This document shows positions 1 to 6,062 of a stretch of 6,973 nt of DNA, one piece after another. The stretch comes from Actinomycetota bacterium. Lineage in GTDB: Bacteria; Actinomycetota; Rubrobacteria; Rubrobacterales; Rubrobacteraceae. Position numbers and translations under genes: made by a program. Within the stretch, counting starts at the first letter, position 1. Each line of letters opens with the position of its first letter. The notes below the pieces were generated by a model. That model was not told where the DNA came from, did not search any database, and was given only the letters and a program-made list of their open reading frames with translations. The DNA lies in contig JAIVIG010000336.1 of the NCBI GenBank assembly GCA_020200675.1, positions 1 through 6,973 on the forward strand. Reading direction: 5' to 3'.

Positions 1-49
1 GCACCAGACTGTCCGCGACCGGTGTGTAAACTTGTTCGAACGTCGGCAT
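1..49 (-). CDS. lctP: Probable L-lactate permease, N-terminal fragment (runs off left edge)
   Basis: Only the first 16 codons are visible, reading MPTFEQVYTPVADSLV from an ATG at 49-47. The LctP/LldP family of lactate/glycolate proton symporters opens with a similar short segment (aromatic-Gln-x-Tyr-x-Pro, then a run into the first membrane helix), which is what I recognise here. The start is supported by a GGGGAGG ribosome site at 64-58, eight bases upstream; an in-frame stop lies about 14 codons further upstream. The family is an inner-membrane protein of about 500-570 residues with 12 or more helices that imports lactate. A lactate-type dehydrogenase in the same window (2987-6043) fits this role. 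With 16 residues the call is tentative; another membrane transporter is the main alternative. Confidence 0.55.
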   Translation of the reverse strand, partial: MPTFEQVYTPVADSLV

Positions 50-57
50 CAGCAGAA

Positions 58-64
58 CCTCCCC
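58..64 (-). promoter_or_regulatory. Ribosome binding site of the permease gene
   Basis: The minus strand reads GGGGAGG, with eight bases before the ATG at 49-47. It fixes the start of the truncated left-edge gene, because no other in-frame ATG or GTG lies between this site and the upstream stop. Confidence 0.6.
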
Positions 65-101
65 GTAAAGCTCCCTGGCTACACGTACCCCTCACCCGAT
101 G

Positions 102-141
102 ATTAGCTAATACTTTAACAGTGGATACTTGCGGCGCGCAA
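102..141 (-). promoter_or_regulatory. Candidate promoter/operator of the permease gene with two palindromes
   Basis: Reading the minus strand, a TTGCGC hexamer (141-136) and a TAAAGT hexamer (117-112) are 18 bases apart and could be -35 and -10 boxes, each matching the consensus at about 4 of 6 positions. Two inverted repeats overlie them: TTGCG-gcg-CGCAA at 129-141 on the -35 box, and the perfect 10-bp palindrome ATTAGCTAAT at 102-111 just after the -10 box. That is where a repressor would be expected to bind. The local sequence is AT-richer than its surroundings. It does not resemble the TTGGT-ACCA operator of GntR-type lactate regulators. Promoter and operator roles are inferred from position only. 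Confidence 0.3.
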
Positions 142-394
142 CCCATCTGTTTCACGATACGAAAAGCTGCTTGACGGCCCAGCGGTTGTGTTGGCTAGTA
201 GGATGGCCATGAGTAGCGTACCGGGCAAGAAGGATAAAGCTCAACGCGAACGTTTTCGATGCTTTCGAGTAGGCGCCGTTTTTCGTCAGCGGGCCGAGCA
301 CGCTCGTCTGAGTGACGTTACCCGTTACTTGAGAGAGCCGGGTCTTTCAGTGGCCTGGCCCTCCTTTCCATCTGCTGCGTTAGTCCGTAAGAGT
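142..394. other. Gene-free intergenic stretch
   Basis: No convincing gene lies here on either strand. A plus-strand reading frame opens at 188 and has an ATG near 209, but it lacks a ribosome site, its codons have unusually low GC at the third position for this window, and it runs into the antisense of the acidic-protein gene. The stretch has lower GC than the genes and a few weak repeats: a CGAGC-ac-GCTCG palindrome at 295-306, a TTTC-N7-GAAA pair at 150-164, and a repeated TTTCGA near 255-268. I see no rho-independent terminator after the acidic-protein gene. It probably serves as the upstream region of the permease gene. Confidence 0.5.
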
Positions 395-694
395 CTACCG
401 GTCCGTGAGCCTGTCCTTTATGGCGTCTACCACGCCTTTCTCCCGGACCTCGGCTGCCGTTTGCTCGTCTACCAGCCCCTTCTCTCCTTGCTCTCCCTCC
501 GCCGGGCCGGCTTCCGGTTGCTCTTCCTCCGGCTGGCGAGCTTCCTCCTGCGTCCCCTGCTCCTGGGGGGTCTCCTGCTGCTCTGGCTTGGCGGGCTCTT
601 GTTCTTCGCCTGCCGGCTTTCTTGCTAGCTCCTGCTCGTTCGCCGACCTCGCCAGTGGTTGATCTTCTCTGACCAGCTTGTTCTCTTCGGACAC
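395..694 (-). CDS. Small acidic Glu/Gln/Pro-rich protein of unknown function (99 aa)
   Basis: I do not recognise a family. The 99-residue product starts at GTG (694-692), seven bases after an excellent AAAGGAGG site, and stops at TAG. By count it has 23 Glu, 12 Gln, 8 Pro, 5 Asp and only 13 Lys/Arg, a net charge near -15, and no Phe, Tyr, Trp, Cys or His. Residues about 10-70 are low-complexity and should be disordered. The last 28 residues (GLVDEQTAAEVREKG, then VVDAIKDRLTDR) could form an amphipathic helix. No signal peptide or membrane segment is visible. It diverges from the GST gene and precedes the permease gene on the same strand, 345 bases away. Hydrophilin-like protection or a short binding helix on a disordered arm is speculation. 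The strong ribosome site is the main reason to call it real, since low-complexity frames in GC-rich DNA can be spurious. Confidence 0.62.
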   Translation of the reverse strand: MSEENKLVREDQPLARSANEQELARKPAGEEQEPAKPEQQETPQEQGTQEEARQPEEEQPEAGPAEGEQGEKGLVDEQTAAEVREKGVVDAIKDRLTDR

Positions 695-701
695 GAGACG
701 T

Positions 702-709
702 CCTCCTTT
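702..709 (-). promoter_or_regulatory. Ribosome binding site deciding the GTG start of the acidic protein
   Basis: The minus strand carries AAAGGAGG here, seven bases before GTG at 694-692. It matches the anti-Shine-Dalgarno sequence almost perfectly and favours this frame over the competing longer minus-strand frame that ends at 318. Confidence 0.65.
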
Positions 710-827
710 CTCCCGCTTCCCCGGCGGGCCTTTCTCCTACAAGACAACCATACTCCCGGCGAGGACCGTTCGCGACGACGCTGTAGAATCCGGTTCGAGG
801 GAAGCCGAACACAAGGAGCTGCGGCCG
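710..827. promoter_or_regulatory. Divergent promoter region between acidic protein and GST
   Basis: This 118-base gap separates two divergent genes and should hold both promoters. For the GST gene a TAGAAT hexamer at 784-789 matches five of six -10 positions and lies about 40 bases before the ATG, but no good -35 box is found 16-18 bases upstream. A GTTCG / CGAAC inverted repeat at 793-797 and 806-810 follows it. For the minus-strand gene I could not pick a convincing promoter. Confidence 0.3.
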
Positions 828-1382
828 ATGGCGCAACCGATAGAACTCTACTACTGGCCGACCCCGAACGGCTGGAAGGTGACCATATTTCTGGAGGAGG
901 CGAGGCTACCGTACAACGTGATACCCATCGACATCACCGCCGGCGACCAGTTCGAGCCCGAGTTCTTGGTAACGTTGCAGTGGCTCATGTTCCAGATGGG
1001 TTCGGTGGGGCCGATGTTCGGACAGGCCCACCACTTCCGCCGGTACGCGCCCGAAGAGATCCCCTACGCCATAGACCGCTACACGAACGAGGCCACCCGT
1101 CTCTACAGGGTCATGGACAAACGCCTCTCCGAGGCCGAGTACTTCGCCGGTGAATACTCCATCGCCGACATGGCGATCTACCCCTGGACGATCTCGCACG
1201 AGGCGCAGGGACAGAAGATGGAGGACTTCCCGAACCTGAAGCGCTGGTACGAAGACGTGAGAGCTCGCCCCGCGGTTCGAAAAGCGCTGGAGGTCGGCGA
1301 AGAGCTACGCCGGCCGCTCGAAGGGATGGATCAGAAGACCCGCGAGACGCTCTTCGGCAGCAGGCAGTACGGGGAGAGGTAG
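828..1382 (+). CDS. Nu-class (YfcG-like) glutathione S-transferase with a ~50-residue internal deletion
   Basis: The ATG at 828 follows an AAGGAG site (813-818) by nine bases; the frame is open further upstream but has no ribosome site there. The 184-residue product resembles YfcG/YghU-type GSTs, cytosolic enzymes that use glutathione in disulfide or peroxide reduction. The N-terminal thioredoxin half keeps the family motif PTPNG (residues 11-15) and FLEEARLPY (21-29). The C-terminal helical half is intact: QWLMFQMGSVGPM, QAHHFRRYAPEEIPYAIDRY, GEYSIADMAIYPW (ending about residue 124) and FPNLKRWYEDVRARP. Between QFEPEFL (41-47) and TLQWL (49-53), however, relatives carry about 50 residues with the cis-proline loop (ISPNN-x-x-PAI) and the Glu-Ser glutathione motif (FESGAILLYLAEKTG). 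These are absent without a frameshift, so full length would be about 235. The protein probably cannot bind glutathione normally; it may be a decaying gene, a repurposed helical protein, or an assembly error. Confidence 0.85.
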   Translation: MAQPIELYYWPTPNGWKVTIFLEEARLPYNVIPIDITAGDQFEPEFLVTLQWLMFQMGSVGPMFGQAHHFRRYAPEEIPYAIDRYTNEATRLYRVMDKRLSEAEYFAGEYSIADMAIYPWTISHEAQGQKMEDFPNLKRWYEDVRARPAVRKALEVGEELRRPLEGMDQKTRETLFGSRQYGER

Positions 1383-1403
1383 CCGCCGAAAAAGCGGCGG
1401 CTA
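1380..1403. terminator. Hairpin between convergent GST and DoxX genes
   Basis: A perfect 9-bp stem, TAGCCGCCG / CGGCGGCTA, closes a six-base loop (AAAAAG). It begins inside the GST stop codon and lies 21 bases past the DoxX stop on the other strand. Its place between convergent genes suggests a bidirectional transcription end. There is no U-run after the stem on either strand, so efficient intrinsic termination is not certain. Confidence 0.5.
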
Positions 1404-1424
1404 TCTCCTCCTGACTCTCCGGTT

Positions 1425-1913
1425 CTAGGTGGTCCTCGCCCGTCTTCTGCTGGATGATGGGTCATCCGCCACGATGTCCGGCTCGAGGCCCAGAGCGTGG
1501 TCGACCGAGAGCCTCCCCGGACCCGCGAAGAGGATCACGAGGAACCCCGCGATCAGGGCAAGGTCGAGCTCCGCGCCCGTACCGCTGCTCCCGGAGAGAA
1601 ATCCGACGTTGACCTTGACGAGCAAAATCGCGATGACCAGGTCGATCGTGAGCAGGAGAGCGGCGAGCCGCGATAGGAACCCGACGATGAGCAGGATGCC
1701 GCCGATCAGCTCCACTAAAGTCACCACGTACCCCGTAAACACCGGCAGAGGGACGCCCAGTCCCGCGAGCATCTGCCCGCCGAAGTTTCCCGGCCCCATC
1801 TCCGTAAGCTTCTGCCACCCGTGCGCGAGCATAATTATGCCGGCTATCACCCGCACGGCGAGCGGGGCCAGGCTCGCTAGCCGGGACAGCGGCGAGAGAC
1901 TGAGCGTTCTCAT
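1425..1913 (-). CDS. DoxX family integral membrane protein
   Basis: This 162-residue protein has the usual four-helix DoxX layout: helices at about residues 15-33, 57-79, 82-100 and 114-131. Family hallmarks are HGWQK at the end of helix 1 (31-35), a Glu-x-x-Gly-Gly in helix 2 (E68-G72), and GPGRLSVDHALG after helix 4 (131-142). DoxX proteins are named after the small subunit of the archaeal thiosulfate:quinone oxidoreductase; in actinobacteria, relatives are linked to membrane redox homeostasis and oxidative stress, but the activity of most is unknown. The last 18 residues are polar and Ser/Arg-rich, probably a cytoplasmic tail. The ATG follows an AAGGAGGAGG site (1928-1919) by about five bases. 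It lies 92 bases downstream of the lactonase-like gene and may be last in that transcription unit. Family call is firm, biochemical role is not. Confidence 0.88.
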   Translation of the reverse strand: MRTLSLSPLSRLASLAPLAVRVIAGIIMLAHGWQKLTEMGPGNFGGQMLAGLGVPLPVFTGYVVTLVELIGGILLIVGFLSRLAALLLTIDLVIAILLVKVNVGFLSGSSGTGAELDLALIAGFLVILFAGPGRLSVDHALGLEPDIVADDPSSSRRRARTT

Positions 1914-1918
1914 TGCAT

Positions 1919-1928
1919 CCTCCTCCTT
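1919..1928 (-). promoter_or_regulatory. Ribosome binding site of the DoxX gene
   Basis: AAGGAGGAGG on the minus strand, five bases before ATG 1913-1911. A second ATG at 1918-1916 is out of frame and too close to the site, so the chosen start stands. Further upstream a TATAGA hexamer (1963-1958) could be a -10 box, but no matching -35 is evident. Confidence 0.6.
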
Positions 1929-2005
1929 CGACTGTAATCTTCGGGTACGCCGTCTACTCTATATACGCGAAGTGGCAACGGGCGGATCGCAGGACGTATC
2001 CTTCA

Positions 2006-2890
2006 CTACGGTACCTCGATGGCGGAGACGGTAAACGGCAGCTCCGGGCCCTCGCCCGACTCGCGCCGGTCGAACTGGGAGTTGACGACCAGGAGCCGGT
2101 CGCCGAACTTGGCTATGGTCGTCGGGCGGGCGAAGGACGGGTCCGAGAAGCCTTCGCCGACCTCGCCGCTCGCGAAGTCCTCCGCGAGCTTGATTGGCAC
2201 GATCACACTTTCCCCGCCGCGCACCACGTACAGGGTCTGGCCGTCGAGCAGGATGCCGTCGCCGCCCGTGAGCGCCTCGCCTCCGAGGTCTATCTGCTTG
2301 ACCTCCCTGCTCTCGATGTCGATGCGGTACAGGTTGCCCGTATTGGACTGCACCGTGAGGAGGCAACGTCCTTCCCCGGTCGCGGCGATGCCGTTGAGGT
2401 TGAAGCCCTCCTCGTACTCTATGGGTGTTCCCTCGAGTTCCAGCCAGGGCTCGGCCTCGCCCACTCCTCCGTCGGGCGCGGTCGGCGCCCTGAACAGGGT
2501 CGGCCGCATCGAGTCGGTGAAGTAGGCGCTACCGTCCAGGGCCACCGTCACGTCGTTGATGAAGGTCATCTCGCTGCTCGGCGTGTCGAGCGCCCGGATC
2601 AACTCCCTCGTCTCGACGTCGTAGACTAAGATGCGTCCCGTGTCCCCGCTGGCGATGAAGAGCCGTCCCTCTTCGTCGACCTTCAGGCCGACGGCGGTCT
2701 CGCGCCTGTCGCTCCCGGGCTCCAGAAAGACCTCCGCATCGCCCTCGTCGAGCCCGGCGTTGCCCCTGAAGATCGTGCCGTCGGTGGTGCTGCTCACGAA
2801 GAAGTCTCCGGTCCTCGGGACGTAGGCGATCCCCTCCGGGTACACCGTCTCTCCGGGGAGCACGTAGCGCCCGACGCTCGCCGCCGTCAC
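2006..2890 (-). CDS. SMP-30/gluconolactonase/LRE-like six-bladed beta-propeller protein
   Basis: The 294-residue product reads as repeated propeller blades: YPEGIAYVPRTGDFFVSS, VGLKVDEEGRLFIAS, FINDVTVALDGSAYFTDS, NLNGIAATGEGRCLLTV and GGDGILLDGQTLYVV. The four metal-ligand positions of the SMP-30/gluconolactonase family appear kept: Glu19, Asn112, Asn166 and Asp211. Known members hydrolyse sugar lactones or related esters with a divalent metal; substrate cannot be told from sequence. There is no signal peptide, so it is probably cytoplasmic. The start is GTG at 2890-2888; the frame closes at a TGA about 13 codons upstream and holds no other ATG or GTG, but the ribosome site is weak (GGTGGG about 10 bases upstream, in a hairpin). 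It lies 96 bases after the FAD/Fe-S dehydrogenase gene, so it might open a lactone linked to that pathway. This link is inference. Confidence 0.8.
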   Translation of the reverse strand: MTAASVGRYVLPGETVYPEGIAYVPRTGDFFVSSTTDGTIFRGNAGLDEGDAEVFLEPGSDRRETAVGLKVDEEGRLFIASGDTGRILVYDVETRELIRALDTPSSEMTFINDVTVALDGSAYFTDSMRPTLFRAPTAPDGGVGEAEPWLELEGTPIEYEEGFNLNGIAATGEGRCLLTVQSNTGNLYRIDIESREVKQIDLGGEALTGGDGILLDGQTLYVVRGGESVIVPIKLAEDFASGEVGEGFSDPSFARPTTIAKFGDRLLVVNSQFDRRESGEGPELPFTVSAIEVP

Positions 2891-2901
2891 GCCCGTGACC
2901 A

Positions 2902-2924
2902 GCCCACCCGCAGCGTCGGTGGGC
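2902..2924 (-). promoter_or_regulatory. Leader hairpin just upstream of the lactonase-like gene
   Basis: A perfect 7-bp inverted repeat, GCCCACC / GGTGGGC, with a nine-base loop lies 11 bases before the GTG start. On the transcript its 3' arm is the only purine-rich sequence that could act as ribosome site, so folding might hide it. It could instead be an end signal for the upstream dehydrogenase gene, although no U-run follows. Neither role is proven. Confidence 0.3.
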
Positions 2925-2986
2925 CGTCAGACTGTCGCTCTCTTCGCGGACTTTGACGACCCGCCGTACCCTTGCCGTACGCTGCT

Positions 2987-5900
2987 CTACCGGGTTACTT
3001 TTCTCATCAGCCTCCAGGTTAGGGCGCCGGCGGCCAGTGCGCCTCCCAGCAGCGCCGCGCTTCGCGAGTTGGGCCACCCGGGCTTCTCCTCGAAATATTC
3101 CGATTCGGGGTAGTTTCTCGACGGTCCGCCGCCTTTGCGCAGGGCCATCTGTATTACCTGAGCCAGATGCAACGCGCGGCGGTCGGTAGCCTCTTGTATC
3201 TGCCCCCGGCAACTGAAGCCGTCGGAGACGATCAGGGCGTCTTTACCGGCATCACGCACGGCCGGGAGCAGGACCCTTTCTCCGGCCTTCATGGAGACGT
3301 TGTAGTGCTCTCCTTTCTCGTAGCCCCAGGATCCCGCCATCCCGCAGCAGCCGGAGTCGAGCAGCTCGTAGTCGAGGCCGAGCTTTTCTAGCACCTTCTC
3401 CTCGTCGCCCATCCCCATGATGGCTTTGTGGTGGCAGTGGCCGTGCACGACGGCTTTGCGTTCGAGCTTGGGGGGCTGGTAGCCCTCTCTTTCGAGGAAT
3501 TCGCTTAGGGCGAAGACCTGGCCGCGCAGGCGCCTCGAGTTCTCCTCGTTGGGGAGGAGGTTCGTCATCTCGTCACGGAAGACAGCCACGCAGCTCGGTT
3601 CGAGGCCCACTATCGGTACGCCTTCGCGGATCTGGGGCGCCAGAGCGTCGAGTATTTGCCGGAGCTGGCGCTTGGCGAGGTCCAGCATGCCGAAGTCGTA
3701 GAGCGGGCGGCCGCAGCACAAGGGCTGTTCCGGCACCTTGACCCTGAAGCCCGCGTCTTCGAGGACCTCGACGGCGGCCCGGGCGGTCTCCGGATGGAAG
3801 TAGTTGTTGAAGGTGTCGGCCCACAGGATCACGGGCGGCTTGTACAGGTTGCGTGGGCCCCGCTCGCGGAACCACTGCTTGAACGTCTTCGGGGCGAAGG
3901 CCGGTATCGAACGCTCGGGCGCTATGTCGGCCGCCGCCTTCATCGCGTCGCGCAAAATGGGCGTCTGGGTGAAGAAGTTGGCAAGGCCCGGAGAGCGCGA
4001 GGCGAGCCTAGCCCACCAGTGGATCAGGCCGAGAGCGTAGGCGTTGACCGGTCGCAGCCGGCCCTCGTAGTAGTGGGAGAGGAACTCGGCCTTGTAGGTA
4101 GCGATGTCGGTCTGCACAGGGCACTCACCCTTGCAGCCCTTGCACGCGAGGCACAGGTCCAGGGACTCCTTGACGTGCTCGTCGCGCCAGCCGTCGGTTA
4201 TTGCCTCGCCCTGGAGCATCTCGAAGAGCAGGTTTGCCCGCCCGCGCGTGGTGTGCTTCTCCTCAAGGGTGACCATGTAACTCGGGCACATCGTGCCGCT
4301 CCCTTTGCGGCAACGGCCGATTCCGAAACACCGCTCGGTCGCTACGGCGAAGCTGTGCCGGTCCTCGGGGAACTTGAAGTGTGTCTCGAGCTGCGGGGGG
4401 TTGTAGTCGACGCCGGTGCGCAGGTTCGTGTCCAGCGGGTACGGGTCCACGACCTTGCCCGGGTTCATCATCCGGTCGGGGTCCCATATCTCCTTGAACT
4501 CTCGGAAGGCCTCCACGAGCTCTTCGCCGTACATTACGGGCAAGAGCTCCGCCCGCTGGCCCTCGCCGTACTCGCCGGCGATGGAGCCACCGTAGCTGAC
4601 GACCAGCTCCGCCGCCTCGAAGAGGAACGAGCGGAAGTTCTTCAGGCCCTCGGCGGTCTTGAGGTCGAAGGTGATGCGGGTGTGGACGCAGCCCTGGCCG
4701 AAGTGCCCGTAGTAGACGCAGAAGTAGCCGTACCTGTCGAGCAGCGCCTCCAGGTCGCGCAGGTAGTCGCCGAGCACCTCCGGGGGGACGGCGGAGTCCT
4801 CCCAGGTCCCCTCGGTCTCCATCGCGCCGGGCACGTTGCTGAAGTCCACCCCGGCATTGCGCACCGCCCAGACCGATTGCTCCTCACCGGGGTCGCAGAG
4901 CTTGACGCTCACGGGCTTCCCGTCCGACTCCAGGGCCTCCCTCGCCGAGCGGGCCTGCTCCGTGACGTCCTCATCGGAGTCGCCGCCGAACTCGACGAGG
5001 AGCCAGGCGCGGCCTTCGGGGAGTGCCTCCCGGTTGGTGGTGAGGGCGAACTTCGTCTCCATGTTGTCGGTCAGCGTGTAGTCGAAGCCCTCCAGGGCGA
5101 TGGGGTTGTGTTTCATGATCTCTTTGACGTGGTCGCCGGCGTCGAAGCGGTCCTCGTAGCCGAACACCAACGTCCGGCGGAACTGGGGGCTGTCGACGAG
5201 CCGCGTGGTCGCCTCCAGGACGGTGACGCAGGTGCTCTCGGTGCCGACCAAGGCGCGCGCGACGTTGAAGCCGTTCTCCGGCAAGAGCATGTCTAAGTTG
5301 TAGCCCGAGCAGCGACGGGGAATCTGAGGAAAACGCTCCCGTATCAGGTCGGCATACTTGTCGCGCAGGTCGCGGAGCTTCCGGTAGATCTCGCCGCGCC
5401 GGCCACCCTCTTGAATAATCTGTTCGAGTTCCTCGTCGCTCGTCGGACCGACCGTCAGCCTCGTTCCGTCGTAGAGCAGTACGTCCATCTCCTCGATATT
5501 GGCCACGGTCTGGCCTGCCATCACCGAGTGGTTGCCGCAGGAGTTGTTGCCGATCATGCCGCCTAAAGTGCAGAAAGCGTGGGTTGCGGGGTCGGGACCG
5601 AAGGTTAGATCGTACTCTTCGGCGGCGTCGCGCAGCTGGTCGCATATGACACCCGGCTCGACACGCGCGATCTTTTTCTCGGGATCTAATTCGATGATCT
5701 CGCGCATGTATTTCGAGTGGTCCATGACGACGGCGACGTTGCAGCACTGGCCGTTGGGGCTGGTGCCGCAGCCGCGAGAGAGGATCGGTGCCTCATGCTT
5801 ACGACAGGCGGCGACGGTTTTCACGATGTCTTCGGCATCCTTCGGGACGACGACCCCGATCGGGACCTGCCGGTAGATCGAGTAGTCCGTCGCGTAGAGC

Positions 5901-6043
5901 GCCCGGCTGCCGCGGTCGAAGCGCACCTCGCCGCGGATCCCGTCCTCGCGCAGTTCGGCCGCCAGGGCCAGGTCGGCGCCGAAATCCTGCGAGCTTGCCT
6001 TCCCGTTCGGGGAATCTCCCTCGTTCCTGATCGTGCTTCTCAC
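2987..6043 (-). CDS. FAD-linked, Fe-S-containing D-lactate/D-2-hydroxyacid dehydrogenase (GlcD-GlcF type fusion)
   Basis: This 1018-residue fusion oxidises a 2-hydroxyacid to the 2-oxoacid and passes electrons through Fe-S centres, probably to the respiratory chain. Domains: FAD-binding PCMH-type domain at about 50-280 (SRGCGTSPNGQCCN, 89-102; GPDPATHAFCTLGG, 149-162; NNSCGNHSV, 166-174); FAD-oxidase C-terminal domain at about 285-535 (YYGHFGQGCVHTR, 444-456; MNPGKVVDPY, 526-535); ferredoxin-like part with Cys572, 578, 586 and Cys631, 634, 637, 641; and the GlcF/heterodisulfide-reductase cysteine-rich domain at about 735-970 (LCCGRP, Cys776-777; Cys818; HGHCHHK, 868-874; SGCCGMAGS, Cys899-900; Cys945). 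Length and order match E. coli YdiJ, described as a D-2-hydroxyglutarate dehydrogenase; D-lactate enzymes share the plan, so substrate is open. A lactate permease-like gene nearby favours lactate. Residues 994-1012 are hydrophobic, followed by basic residues, possibly a membrane tail. GTG start, strong AAGGAGGA site. Confidence 0.88.
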   Translation of the reverse strand: MRSTIRNEGDSPNGKASSQDFGADLALAAELREDGIRGEVRFDRGSRALYATDYSIYRQVPIGVVVPKDAEDIVKTVAACRKHEAPILSRGCGTSPNGQCCNVAVVMDHSKYMREIIELDPEKKIARVEPGVICDQLRDAAEEYDLTFGPDPATHAFCTLGGMIGNNSCGNHSVMAGQTVANIEEMDVLLYDGTRLTVGPTSDEELEQIIQEGGRRGEIYRKLRDLRDKYADLIRERFPQIPRRCSGYNLDMLLPENGFNVARALVGTESTCVTVLEATTRLVDSPQFRRTLVFGYEDRFDAGDHVKEIMKHNPIALEGFDYTLTDNMETKFALTTNREALPEGRAWLLVEFGGDSDEDVTEQARSAREALESDGKPVSVKLCDPGEEQSVWAVRNAGVDFSNVPGAMETEGTWEDSAVPPEVLGDYLRDLEALLDRYGYFCVYYGHFGQGCVHTRITFDLKTAEGLKNFRSFLFEAAELVVSYGGSIAGEYGEGQRAELLPVMYGEELVEAFREFKEIWDPDRMMNPGKVVDPYPLDTNLRTGVDYNPPQLETHFKFPEDRHSFAVATERCFGIGRCRKGSGTMCPSYMVTLEEKHTTRGRANLLFEMLQGEAITDGWRDEHVKESLDLCLACKGCKGECPVQTDIATYKAEFLSHYYEGRLRPVNAYALGLIHWWARLASRSPGLANFFTQTPILRDAMKAAADIAPERSIPAFAPKTFKQWFRERGPRNLYKPPVILWADTFNNYFHPETARAAVEVLEDAGFRVKVPEQPLCCGRPLYDFGMLDLAKRQLRQILDALAPQIREGVPIVGLEPSCVAVFRDEMTNLLPNEENSRRLRGQVFALSEFLEREGYQPPKLERKAVVHGHCHHKAIMGMGDEEKVLEKLGLDYELLDSGCCGMAGSWGYEKGEHYNVSMKAGERVLLPAVRDAGKDALIVSDGFSCRGQIQEATDRRALHLAQVIQMALRKGGGPSRNYPESEYFEEKPGWPNSRSAALLGGALAAGALTWRLMRKVTR

Positions 6044-6047
6044 AAAC

Positions 6048-6055
6048 TCCTCCTT
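6048..6055 (-). promoter_or_regulatory. Ribosome binding site deciding the GTG start of the dehydrogenase
   Basis: AAGGAGGA on the minus strand, four bases before GTG 6043-6041. It is the best site in the 76-base gap after pyruvate kinase and supports the GTG start over later in-frame codons. Confidence 0.65.
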
Positions 6056-6062
6056 AATCTTC

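Noticed and set aside
480..620. Repeat array in the CTC/CTG-rich stretch
   Set aside because: The repetition is irregular and explained by Glu/Gln codons of the acidic protein on the minus strand; no fixed unit or spacer exists.
188..628. Plus-strand 146-residue open frame
   Set aside because: Its 3' half is antisense to the acidic-protein gene, giving a Leu/Ser/Pro-rich shadow. There is no ribosome site, and third-position GC is low in the 5' half.
678..827. Longer N-terminus for the GST from an ATG at 678
   Set aside because: The added 50 residues do not resemble the family, and the AAGGAG site at 813-818 precedes the ATG at 828, where homology begins.
318..836. Minus-strand 172-residue frame overlapping the acidic-protein gene
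   Set aside because: An Arg/Gly-rich shadow in another frame with no ribosome site; the 395-694 frame has a near-perfect one.
3656..5296. Plus-strand 546-residue open frame
   Set aside because: It is fully antisense to the dehydrogenase, whose domains and cysteines are all recognisable. The product has no known motif; long antisense frames are common in GC-rich genes.
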